DNA of 64,000 nucleotides. Source: Lytechinus variegatus. Its lineage: Eukaryota > Echinodermata > Echinoidea > Temnopleuroida > Toxopneustidae. Shown piece after piece: positions 53,861 through 64,000 of this stretch. The position numbers were made by a program, and so were the translations under genes. How positions within the stretch are numbered: the first letter of the stretch is position 1; each line of letters begins with the position of its first letter. The notes beneath the pieces are model-generated. The model saw only the letters and a program-made list of their open reading frames with translations, did not search any database and was not told where the DNA came from. The stretch covers positions 34,055,847-34,119,846 of the forward strand of contig NC_054751.1 of NCBI RefSeq assembly GCF_018143015.1. The letters are read 5' to 3'.

Positions 53861-54599
53861 TCGTCCGCTGTCAGTCATCTATCCATTCAGATGATTCAGT
53901 CCGTTTCAAGGGAATCCCTCCTCAATCACCCGGAGGCGCTAGGCGTGCAGAAAAATGAAGCCAGTCGAGCCGGAGGCGCTAGAAAGGCCGATGCCGATAT
54001 TTCTGACGATGCCGTCATACTGTAAGCAAAACTTTCGACCAATCAGCTATGGCGTTTCACTAACTATATAATATGCAAATTACGAGCTGTTGTTAAACGC
54101 GTTGCGCGCTGTTTGATTTCCTATTGATTAATAATGATAATTTGATCGTTTTGATGGATATCGATTTTAATGCTTCAGTAGTTTTAATTTAGTTCAATTA
54201 GCACATTGATTAATTGGTCATGCGATAGCTGTATCGGTTAGCTATCTCGATGGAAATTTATTTCATCAACGCGTACGTGCGCTTCACAAGCACGCATTCA
54301 AAGCGCAGCGCATATACGATAAATAAAACGTGTGTAATTCGCTGCGCCAGCTAGCTAGCTAGCGAGATGGTGAGATGAGATCCCGGATTGCCTCCAATAT
54401 GTCTAAGAATGACTGACAATGCCTTTTTATTCGATAAATTCTAAAGGATTACAATATTTTTGCCATCATTTTCAACTAACGTTAGACTAGAGTCTGTATC
54501 GATCATTAGCTTTCTGTTTATTCCAATTTGCAAAACGCAACTGCAACGGGAAATTCACAGATCTCGAAGTTAATTCGAAGCCCGGAGTCGAAGTCGAAT

Positions 54600-54844
54600 T
54601 TCCGACGAGGTGCTGGGGAAATCGCCACCGAGGCTTCTCCTGCATTAATTGGTCATCGGAGCAGTGCTTGCTGCTGTGCCGAATTTCAAACCCCTGCACT
54701 ATGAATATGCCCTTGCATAGATCAGCTGCTACTCTCTTCGTCGCTCGAGGTTTTTGATTGCATCAATTCATTCAGTCACTTCGCCGTGCTCGACAGGACA
54801 ATATTTTGAATCTGGTGACACAGTCTTCATGGTCTTGCAATAAT
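54600..54844 (+). other. Candidate 5' noncoding exon/promoter region of the PDE-like gene
   Basis: 54050-54840 is richer in CG than its surroundings, and a consensus donor, AATAAT|GTAAGT, follows 54844. It could splice to the acceptor at 60521. No transcript evidence; the upstream boundary is arbitrary. Confidence 0.3.
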
Positions 54845-55092
54845 GTAAGTTGTACTTGTAGGCCTAGTGTCAGTGAGAATTCCTTTTAGTTATCTAAAAT
54901 TTAAAAATTATGTTTCAGTGAGTCTATGATAGTCTATGGTCATGATGGGTAGACAGCTGGCAGCCGTCTGTTTTGAGGAGTTTTTTAACATTTTAAAAAA
55001 TTTTCTCCTTGTACACAGACGGCTCGCTATCGTGCTGCCACCATTAGGGGACTTGCAATGCAAAATCCCCCGTCGGGGCTCTCCAATTTTTG

Positions 55093-55651
55093 CCCGGGGG
55101 GCCACTTACATTGGCGAGTGGATACCATGCGCGACCAAAAAAAACACGTAAAAAGGATGTCTTTTTCACGATAGGGCACGTTACGTACGTAACGTGATAA
55201 GGGTGTCAAAAACACAAAAATAATGAAAAAAGGGTATCTATTTCGCTAGGAAAATTACGTGCTTAGGGTCGAATATGTGGGGATGATAAAACAAAATTAA
55301 AATTTTTTATAAAGGATGTCCTTTTTGCCCCAAAACTTCGTGTTTAGAGTCCGATTTGAGCGAGGTGTAGAAGTTGGGGTTGTACTAAACCAAATAAGGT
55401 AAAGCCGACGACCGAAGGACCCGTAACAATAAAACATTCCTGTACTTGTTTAGGGGTTCATTTCAGGGAATATTTGCCAAGAGTATCGTTTTGTTTCCAA
55501 TACTTGATAAGGCCTTAAGGGTAGGTTTTCACACGCCAATACTTGTTAAGGGGTGCATTTTCAGTAAATGGAAATTACGTGTTTAGGGTGCTTTTCGAGA
55601 CCCCATGGTCGCGCATGGTATCCACTCGTGAATGGAAGTGGCCCCCCCGGG
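55093..55651. mobile_element. hAT-like non-autonomous transposon with perfect 8-bp target duplication
   Basis: AATTTTTG flanks both sides (55085-55092 and 55652-55659). The ends are CCCGGGGGGCCACTTACATT and, inverted, AATGGAAGTGGCCCCCCCGG, followed inward by GGATACCATGCGCGACC on one side and its inverse on the other. The body holds GGGTGTC/TTACGTG-type blocks but no transposase. Confidence 0.85.
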
Positions 55652-55979
55652 AATTTTTGTCTTTAATGAATAAAAATTTTGAAAATTAACGCGACCAAAA
55701 TGCAAATTAATATTCCCTCTTGGCATTACTTGCCAAAAAAGGAGAAAAATCAACTTAAAAGGAACAAAAACAGTGACTTACCTCGGCTGTCGCGCAAATT
55801 CACTTCCCCGTTTTATCCGATCTTAAGACCATAAACATATTGCCATTGAGTCCCCTGACTCCCCTGTACAGATCGCGCTAGAACTTCGGTCTCTGTATTT
55901 GGTGAGTGAAGCGAACGGAGTTCAGCTGAACAACCAACATAACAGAGACCGAAGCTTTTGGTCTACATGATGGGGTGAC

Positions 55980-56715
55980 CATAAATGTGCACATTTTAAA
56001 ATTATCATGAAGTGGATTTTCAATAATTTTTTTTTTCACAATTCACACAAAATTAATTCAAATCCAAATACGGTACCAAATGGAAGGCATGATCCCAATG
56101 TCAAATTTGTTTGACGGAATTATAAAGTAGGTCAAGCGTTTCGCTCATATTGCGTTCTCAAACTACTTCCATGGCGACCACTAGTTGCAAAGTGTCATAG
56201 AAAAAGTGTGACCTTAATTTGCACACGATCGTTTTGCAAAGCTTTAGAAAAAACAATCAAGCAGACAAATAATTGTATCAGATGGAGGTTAAAATGCCAT
56301 AAATTTGGTTGGTATCACATTTTACTTATTTGGAGACCTCTAACGTTACTTCTAACCATATATGGGCCAATTTAAAAATGATAATGAAGATGAATTGATA
56401 TTTGATTTAAATCTCACATGACGAAGATCATGAATGCCAAACCAAAGGCAGGATCCTAGAGTGAAAATTGCTCTACAGAATTATAAAGTAGGTGGAGCCA
56501 GAAGGGTTTCTCTAATTCTCTGGTATCATAATCTCATAATTTCTTGGTGATCGACTACCGGTAAGGTAGTGTGAGCTTGGCTGAAAAAGTGACATAAAAA
56601 TTATGACATTAATTTACTCATGAAAGTTAATTTTAAAGCTTTAGAAAGAAAAGAAATCATGTAGACAAATGAAAGATAATTTTATCAGATGTAGGTTAAA
56701 ATGTCATAAGAGTAG
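55980..56715. repeat. Two diverged tandem copies of a 350-400 bp sequence
   Basis: GAATTATAAAGTAGGT occurs at about 56119 and 56470, AAAGCTTTAGAAA at 56238 and 56636. CAGACAAATAATTGTATCAG plus GAGGTTAAAATGCCATAA is echoed by TAGACAAATGAAAGATAATT plus TAGGTTAAAATGTCATAA. Confidence 0.75.
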
Positions 56716-57234
56716 GGGGAAGCCCCGGTGTAGTAGTCCCCCAATCACTTATATCCGGAGGAGAGACCTGCAGGTCATAGTGATTCAGTTCGCTTTTCCC
56801 CTCCCAGGCACAGGTGATGCGAAAATGATAATAATAAAATTGGTCTGTATTATTTTTTTACATGCTTGCAAGATGGCGATTTCTTGATGATTGATGAGAA
56901 GTTCAGATTTTCTTGGAACGGACGCAAAAGGTATAAAGGGGGCCCCATGGGAATGTTTGAAGCCGTCTTGGAAGCGATCTTCCAAACCAGTTTGAAGGAA
57001 ACCTGTTTGAAGAAAGTATACTGAGAATAGGGTCTAAGTCAAATTTGTGCAGCCCTGGGGCCCTGGCATTAATAATATAATAATATTGTCATATTTTACT
57101 TAAGAAGCCACTTCAGTTCTGAAAAGTGTTCTACCAGCAGGCCTTGCTACTCCGGCTACCTTGATCGGGCCTTGTAACATGACCTTGGCCTTGTCTGTAC
57201 ATTCATTATCTACCGTCTGTGCAATCTTATTTCT

Positions 57235-57475
57235 AATGGATAATTAATAATAATGATAATAATAATAATGACAATAATGATAATAATAATGATAATAAAT
57301 AATAATAATCAACATTTGTATATCTATGCGCTTATCACAAAACATGTCTCTAAGCGCTTCTATGAATGTCATAGAAGATAATAATAATGATAATAATACT
57401 GATAATAATGATAATAATAATTATAATAAATAATAATAATTAACATTTGTATTTCTATGTGCTTATCGCAATGTC
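57235..57475. repeat. Duplicated microsatellite plus SINE-tail-like piece
   Basis: A run of AATAATGAT repeats followed by CAACATTTGTATATCTATGC and GCTTATC occurs twice, separated by TCTAAGCGCTTCTATGAATG. The AGCGCTT and ATT-repeat parts recall the SINE tails at 9085 and 12511. Confidence 0.65.
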
Positions 57476-58039
57476 CTGTTTTTGCATCTGATTCTGATAA
57501 AACTTTGTTTGAGACCCCCATACGAGATAATTTTTTGTGTTACATTTCTTTAGCAATTTTCAGAACCAGTTTTGCTAAAACTAATGCTACCTCCATGTAT
57601 GGTTGGAACTACCCCTTATCGACCACCTAATCTTTTATGTATCTGCGAAAATATTCATCGATTTTACCCAGTTTGCGTCTCATTTGTGCAGAAAATTGAG
57701 CAGATCATATTCCCATGTTTCGCTCGGCGATTCAATCCGCGTATATATCGACGAACAAAGAATACAACGATTTTACATTTGCTCATTTGCACCTGTCCTT
57801 TGAAACTGACCAACCATGATACACTAAGTTTATGGCCGATTCTTGTCATGGTGGCGAAATATTTTTACTCTTCCAAATCAGTTCTATTGTGTCAACATGC
57901 TAAATGATCGTCTCACTACTTCCACTCCAAGCTCCGGCACATGATTCAACGATTGACGACGGATATTTGTTCTAAAGCCATTTCCTATCGGATTTCTTGG
58001 TTTTTCAGCAGGGTTTGGGTCTGGTCAATACAATTTTGA

Positions 58040-58639
58040 TTAAAGGACAAGATCACCCCAACAAAAACTTGATTTGAATAAAAAGAGAAAAATTCAAGAA
58101 GCATAACACTGAAAATTTCATCAAAATCGGATGTAAAATAAGAAAGTTATAGCATTTTAAAGTTTCGCTTATTTTCAACAAAATTGTTATATGAACGAGC
58201 TAGTTACATCCAAATGAGAGAGTTGATGACATCACTCACTCACTATTTCTTTTGTATTTTATTATATGAAATATGAAATTTTTTGATTTTCTCGTCATTG
58301 TCATTTGAAATGACATTCCTTACTGAACATGTGGAATTCCATTATTTTAACATTTTGTGCTTCAGGTCCTAACCGTCGAATTCGTAAAAATTGAAATATT
58401 GTATAATTCAAACAATAAAAAACAAAGAAATAGTGAGTGGGTGACATCATCGACTCTCTCATTTGGATGTAACTGGCTCGTTCATATATTACTATTTTGT
58501 CGAAAATAAGCGAAACTTTGAAATGTCATAACTTTCTTATTTTATATCCGATTTTGATGAAATTTTCAGCATTGTGCTTGTCTGATTTTTCTCTATTGAT
58601 TCAAATCAACATTTTTCTGAGGTGGACTTGACCTTTAAT
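58040..58639. mobile_element. 'TTAAAGGACAAGTCC' foldback MITE, copy 3
   Basis: It is closely similar to the copy at 40277, including AAAACTTGATTTGAATAAAA, TCCAAATGAGAGAGTTGATG and the mirrored right arm ending GACTTGACCTTTAA. Confidence 0.9.
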
Positions 58640-58920
58640 TCTACAGAATTTTTACTCTTTGTTGCTTCTTTTTTTCTCGTAAAATCGATTCTTGCGATTT
58701 CTATGGACACTACGCCTACTCTCCCACGCGTATCGTTTGTAATACGCAATAATTTTAACTCGTGCAAGGTGGTCGGTTTCAAAAGATTTGGTCGATATGT
58801 GGTAGTCTCACCATACATGCACTTAATTTACAACCATATCAACGTATGTAATAGCCAACAAAGTAATATGATATGCAAAGTAAGGCCTACATGTACCACC
58901 TCTTCCACTACTAAACAGCT

Positions 58921-59465
58921 TTAAAGGTCAAGTCCTCCTCAGAAAAATGTTGATTTGAATCAATAGAGAAAAATCAGACAAGTATAATGCTGAAAATTTC
59001 ATCGAAATCGGATGTATAATAAGAAAGTTATGACACTTTATTTCGCTTATTTTTCTTAAAATAGTTATATGCACAATTTAGTTACTTGCAACTGAGAGAA
59101 TCGATAATGTCCCTCACTATTTCCTCTGTTTTATATCGTTTGAATTATATAATATTTCATTTTTTACAGATTTGACAATAAGGACCAACTTGAATGAACC
59201 ATAATATGTTAAACAATGGTAATTCCTCATGTTCAGGGAGAAATGAAACTTTGTTCCACAGGACAATGGGGAGAAAATTATCATATTTCATATGATACAT
59301 TACAAAAGAAATAGTGAGTGTGTGATGTCATCAGATTAAACTTTCCTCATTTGAATACCAACCGGGATGTGCATATAACTGTTTTGTGAAATTAAGCAAA
59401 ATTTAAAAATGTTGTAACTTTTTTAACTTTACTTCCGATTTTGATGAAATTTGCCAGAGTAAGAT
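58921..59465. mobile_element. 'TTAAAGGACAAGTCC' foldback MITE, copy 4, diverged
   Basis: It starts TTAAAGGTCAAGTCCTCCTC, with AATTTCATCGAAATCGGATG inside. The right arm (TTCCGATTTTGATGAAATTT) stops short of a clear terminus. Confidence 0.75.
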
Positions 59466-59497
59466 TCAAGGTTAATGTATTTTAGACTTAAATACCA

Positions 59498-60468
59498 TAA
59501 GGGCACTAGTATTCAACCCGGCATAATTCAAAGATTTTGACATATTTCCCAAAATATTTAGAAATATGGAAACTATCTTAATTTCATACCTTTGTTATTT
59601 CCAGGGTAATCTGTTGTCGGTATTTTCTTTATCAATCTGTCGACTGTATGCGCGTCGGATCGAATTATGCGCCGATGGCCTTTTGCACTGAATTGCACTA
59701 GCATTCAACCTAGTGAGGATAGATAGCAAATCTCAAAAGGGTTTATATTGCTAAATTAGATCTAGATCTATGTAAGTCTCTGGCTTTGATTAATTCCCTG
59801 TTTGGTCTCATCTCAAATGGTCTAGTCCATAGTCGGATGGGACAAGGGCAGATTGATACCCCTTTCATAAACCCAATTACTATGAATTAGGCGGCTAATA
59901 GCAGCATAATTTGGTCATAAAATTGGAGGAGGACAAGAGTTATCCGCATTACTCTGATGCTGCTATTATCCGCATAATAGCGGCATCGGGATAAGATTTT
60001 GAGTTTATGAACGCATTTCCAAATAATGCGGATAATTGCCATGGTGCGGTCACAAGGTCACCCTTTTCCAACACAACCACATCGGAGGGGGCGTGTCCAG
60101 TTGTCATGGCGATTATCCGCCTTTTTCAGGACGGGCGCTCGTAAAAATAATGCGGCTTATTTTCGGAGTTTATGAACGCAATTTTTATTGAATTATCCGC
60201 ATTACTCTTAGGCGGCTAATTGGGGGATAGGTTTATGAAAAGGGTATGAGAGACAGGACCATCTTTCATCGCTAGGTTGAATACTAGTGCCAAAAACCGT
60301 CGCTGTATAATTCGATCGCCCGGGCACACAGTCGACTGAAAAAAAATAACGGAAAAAGAATAAGCAGCATTTGCTCTTAGAAATAAGACGGGTCTGAAAA
60401 TTAGGTAAATTCTATGTTTCTATATATTTGAGGAAACTCTCCAAACGGGTTGAATACTAGTGCCCTTA
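59498..60468. mobile_element. Foldback element with CACTAGTATTCAACC ends, carrying a nested MITE
   Basis: The ends TAAGGGCACTAGTATTCAAC and, inverted, GTTGAATACTAGTGCCCTTA. Internal copies of the same motif lie at about 59694 (GCACTAGCATTCAACC) and, inverted, at about 60271. A second element at 59857-60246 interrupts it. Confidence 0.8.
59857..60246. mobile_element. Nested MITE, TACCCCTTTCATAAACC ends
   Basis: Left end TACCCCTTTCATAAACCCAA; right end, inverted, GGTTTATGAAAAGGGTA. Inside are repeated ATTATCCGC / GCGGATAAT blocks and two copies of AGGCGGCTAAT. Confidence 0.8.
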
Positions 60469-60643
60469 CGGTACAGGTTTTTTTTGTAACTGATTTTCTG
60501 TTTAAAATTTTTCATTCACAGTACCTGTGTATTCAAGTGATGGTGTAACTGGAACTGAGCATGGTGTGATGTGTGATCTCTTGCCCTATTGAAGTGTCAA
60601 ACACATTATTTCTTTGTGGACAATCATAGAACATTCATGAACA

Positions 60644-61101
60644 ATGGCTACTGCTTCAAATCTTGTTTCAAGGGAAGAGGTTGAAAAATATCTGGAAGCT
60701 CATCATGATATTGCAACAGACATTTTTGTAACGAAAGCTACCCCAGATATGGTAGACCAATGGCTGTCCAAGCATGCAAATTCCCTTCATAAGCATGGGG
60801 ATACTAGTCCTCAGGACGTTGGTGCTTGGCCAGATGTATCAATGAAATTAACTGAGAAAGGAGTGTTCCAGTCGATACGCAAGTCCTTCAACATATCTGG
60901 AACCAAGAGCCTGCGAAATCTGCTCTCACCCCGCCGTAGGAAGTCAACTCTGAAAAGAAATAAGTCTGCTTTGAGGCAACTGGATGAAAAAGAACTCTTC
61001 ATGGAACTCATCAGAGATATTGCCGATGAACTGGATCTGAATACACTTTGCCACAAAATTCTGATGAATGTCAGTATTCTGACAAATGGTGACAGATGCA
61101 G
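60644..61101 (+). CDS. PDE5/PDE11-type cyclic nucleotide phosphodiesterase, first coding exon (partial)
   Basis: The exon probably starts at 60522, after TTTTTCATTCACAG, with about 120 bases of 5' UTR before the ATG. It ends AGATGCAG|GTAGGT at 61101, phase 2, so the gene runs out of the window. The 152 codons give [20 protein letters not shown] plus [13 protein letters not shown] (residues 13-45), the short N-terminal motif of PDE5 and PDE11. A basic Ser-rich linker follows ([12 protein letters not shown], residues 97-108), and then the start of GAF-A ([20 protein letters not shown]... ILTNGDRC, residues 118-152). In human PDE5 and PDE11 the next residues are SLFLV, matching an AG|N Ser codon. 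These enzymes hydrolyse cGMP, and PDE11 also cAMP. RRKS at 98-101 fits a PKA/PKG site. Which paralogue cannot be settled from this exon. Confidence 0.88.
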
Positions 61102-62731
61102 GTAGGTAATATATGATAACATTATCTTGTGTACATGTATGTACATTTAGGTGTGAGTGAATAGCATTTTTTTAAAAAAGAAATATAAAAATTAAAAAAT
61201 ATCAGTAAATGAGAGCCAATAAAATGTTTGATAAAAGTTAGATCTTTTTATAGCAAGATACTTGGATATTCTTTGATGAGAGTGATTTCCTGAATATCAC
61301 AGGAGAGAAATCACTTGTATTGTCAGCTCCATTCGTCTGTAATGGCCGCACAGAAACGTTAGCACTAACAATGTGCTAACAGAGGCTTCTGTTACAACAG
61401 GTAATGTCTCAGCGATGCCTCGTGTCACAGCGATGCTTGACATCACCATCTGAAAGATGTGACTGGACCTTCTGTTAGTGTGCTAACAATGTATGACGTA
61501 TCCGTACGTTTCATCTTCATTCTCATTAGCATGAGACCATGAGAAATGGGTGAAATGCGTGAGTGTTGGGCTGTTGGCAGCCCTGTGACTTTCAATTTTA
61601 GGGAACTGAATATTTCATTGCACACTTCATGTTACAGCCATATGGCACAAATTATATAATCATCAATGTGCTGAAAATGAAGATCATTGGGAAGCATTCT
61701 TTTTGTATCTGCATACAATTTTTATGATGAAAATGGAAATTAATGTCCCAGAGAATCTTCAATTTTGGGACATTTTTTCATTTTTTAACTTCTCTACATG
61801 TAGTATCGTAATTAGTATTTTAGAATAAATTGTAATACATTTAGTTGACAGTTAGTATCCATAGGAAGTGTATCATATCATTATTTGGAGGAATTTATCA
61901 AGTATTAATGTACATGTATTACCATTATGTACCAAAGGTTTACATCATTACATGCAGTACATGTAGATATTTCTTTGTACAAGGTGCTAATATAATCTCC
62001 AAGGTTTTACAACTTACTGTAGTTTCCATCAGATCTGAATGTTCCTCTCATTATTCTATTATTTCATTACTCTTGCATTGTATACCATACGATTTACTGA
62101 ATTAAAAATTTTAGATACTTTGAATCACCTGAAACCTGTAATATATTTATTGCCCAATTCATATAAAAATTTCCATGAATACCTCATACTTTCACTCTGT
62201 CAGGGAACAAAAACTTCACGACAGGGTATGCTTCCTCTTTAAAGTAGTTTCCCTTATCTGGGAATAAATTTTGAAATTGTCTAATCTATACATTCATCCA
62301 GAGTACTACTCTGTCCTGATGAAAAGAAGGTGGAAATGCCATGTTTTGCCATTAAAGGATGAATAAAGCTCTGGTTTCTCAAGGACCTCTGACATTTTCA
62401 ACATCCTATCGATATTTGATCCATGAATTGGCACCATGCTCAAGGGAGATATCAGAAACCTTGTGAACTGACATTTCAAATATTGAAACTCTATTTGTTC
62501 TTCCACTTCTATTTTCCCATGATAGCAGGCCTACTTCTCCAATTGTCTTCAGACCTGGTGACAACATGACTTTGTAGTGTGTGTATGAGCCTGTTTTATT
62601 TTTTCTCACAGCATGATAATGCAGAGAATGCTGTGAAAATCTGAGCAATTATATTGACAGAAATCCAGAAAATCACTGAAAATCTGTTGGACTTTGTTCA
62701 TAAACATTTTGATTAAGTTTAAAATGATTTT
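61102..62731. other. Intron 2 (tentative) of the PDE-like gene
   Basis: No second coding exon (expected to begin SLFLV-like) was found to 64000. The stretch holds one MITE (61346) and otherwise plain AT-rich sequence. Confidence 0.5.
61346..61490. mobile_element. MITE, second copy of the 2620-2810 family
   Basis: CCGCACAGAAACGTTAGCAC, GTGCTAACAGAGGC and the right-hand CTTCTGTTAGTGTGCTAACA match the LAP3-intron copy in reverse orientation. Confidence 0.65.
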
Positions 62732-63445
62732 TGCCTCGCCTGCATAGTAGAGCAAGACGAGAGGCGCCTCTTGTCCGACGGCATTAGTGTCGTCACCATA
62801 AAATCTTAACCAAAGGTTAAGTTTTTGAAGTGCCATCATAACTTAGAAAGTATAAATCGGCCTAGTTCATGAAACTTGGACATAATGGTTACAAAGTTAT
62901 AAAAGTTATAAAGTGTTACAGAGCATCCTGCCAGAGTTTGAGTTCACATGACCAAGGTCAAAGGTCATAGGTCTATGAACTTAGACCATGTTGGGGGAAT
63001 CAACACCAAAATCTTAACTGAAGGTGGGGGAAATCAAAACAAAATCTTAACCAAGGTTAAGTTTTTTTAAAGGTCATAATTCTGAAAGTATATTGATTTA
63101 GTTCATGAAACCATCAGTGAACATCCTGCATGAGCTTCAAGTCACATGACCAAGGTCAATGAACTTTGGCGTGTTGGGGGGTATTAGTTAAATTGCCATC
63201 ATATATTGTAACTTTGAAAGTTTATGGATCAAGTTCATGAAATGTAGATATGAGGGTAATCAAGTATCACTGATTGTCTTGCACAAGACACACGATCAAG
63301 GTCAAATGTCATTTAGGGTATATGAACATAGTATTTTATCATCATATGAATGTTTTTTTTTTGAATGATCCTTTTCAAAGTCAGTACTGCTGCTATATTG
63401 AATCACATAATGCAGGTGAGACTGCCAGAGGTGCTTCACTTGTTT
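62732..63445. mobile_element. Second copy of the DR1-bearing tandem-module element
   Basis: It starts TGCCTCGCCTGCATAGTAG, with AAATCTTAACCAAAGGTTAA, and ends AATGCAGGTGAGACTGCCAG and CACTTGT. It has about four shorter modules against five at 28994, and is more diverged. Confidence 0.8.
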
Positions 63446-63865
63446 ATATATCTGTCAGTTGATATTCATTATCATATTAAAGTGTAGGCCTACAGGTGTA
63501 ATAAAGAAAAAGGAGTATTTCTGAATGTAACTAACACTCTTCTGTGTAGGCCTACATGTACTGTACATGTATGTGTTTTGCGTACAGTATGGTATGTAGA
63601 TTCATGTAGTAACGTATATAACATCAATATATTTCTATGTGATTTCAGTAAATACTTGTATCAAAGTGAAGCCGTTTTGCTTCCTCTTTGCATCAATATT
63701 TCAAGGTAACCGTAAGCTTGAGATATAATTGTCCTAGGCTATGTAGTTTACCATTATCAATATTTCTATCCATTTCAATAGCAGCACTGAACTTGTTGAC
63801 AGTTGATTCTTTCATTGCAGGTATTTATCTGGAAGCAATAAGTCAGTCTCTCAAATTAGTTTGAT

Positions 63866-63868
63866 CTT

Positions 63869-63920
<52 letters not shown>

Positions 63921-64000
63921 CCATCATTACCACCATCATCATCATCACCATAATGATGATGATAAATAATAATCATCATCATCACTATGATGATAATAAT
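63866..64000. repeat. (ATC)n / (GAT)n microsatellite at the window end
   Basis: About 20 ATC triplets, then interrupted CACCAT and GATGAT runs that form inverted repeats with each other. Confidence 0.95.

Noticed and set aside
57572-57907. Overlapping frames of 61-111 codons, both strands
   Set aside because: No domain or homology recognised. Adjacent to microsatellite DNA with no splice support.
63824-63900. Possible second PDE exon after TTTCATTGCAG
   Set aside because: The frame reads YLSGSNKSVSQ and then poly-Ser from the ATC repeat; it lacks the SLFLV expected after DRC.

Overview
The window is animal nuclear DNA: AT-rich, with GT-AG introns, and packed with short inverted-repeat transposons (MITEs and foldbacks), tRNA-derived SINE pieces and tandem repeats. 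The dispersed repeat families (the 'AAAGGACAAGTCC' foldback, the 'GTCTCACCTGCGAAGCAAAGTGAGAC' tandem element) and the protein sequences best fit an echinoderm, most likely a sea urchin. The species call rests on recollection of such repeats, not on a search.

Six protein genes can be read. (1) 251-7304, +: nine 3' exons of the leucine aminopeptidase gene LAP3. (2) 12845-19288, -: MED28 (Mediator subunit 28), four coding exons, complete. (3) 19640-37542, +: SUCLG1 (succinyl-CoA ligase alpha subunit), eight exons, complete, with a first intron of about 12.8 kb full of repeats. (4) 41101-43898, +: FAHD1, three exons, complete. (5) 47854-49469, -: a 200-residue protein that resembles the ciliary microtubule inner protein CIMIP7/C3orf84, four coding exons plus a probable upstream noncoding exon. 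(6) 60644-61101, +: the first coding exon of a PDE5/PDE11-type cyclic nucleotide phosphodiesterase, which continues beyond the window.

Layout: LAP3 and MED28 are neighbours, as in vertebrates, but here converge tail to tail. MED28 and SUCLG1 are head to head, with only 351 bp between start codons, so they probably share a bidirectional promoter. SUCLG1 and FAHD1 are head to tail and both encode mitochondrial carboxylic-acid enzymes. The CIMIP7-like gene and the PDE gene diverge from a common region.

Introns and intergenic DNA hold the rest: at least fifteen MITE or foldback families, several in two to four copies; a satellite array of about 160-bp units with a three-unit higher-order period (21.3-23.7 kb); a 41-bp minisatellite with paired CCAAT motifs (13.5-14.5 kb); a Harbinger-like element with TTA target duplications and a broken Myb/SANT gene (23.8-24.8 kb); and tandem elements carrying repeated perfect DR1 nuclear-receptor half-site pairs (29.0-30.1 and 62.7-63.4 kb). 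There is also a 305-bp segment with 36-bp direct repeats that contains a histone-type 3' stem-loop followed by a CAAGAAAGA box. No CRISPR, rRNA, intact tRNA, retrovirus-like element or intact transposase was seen.
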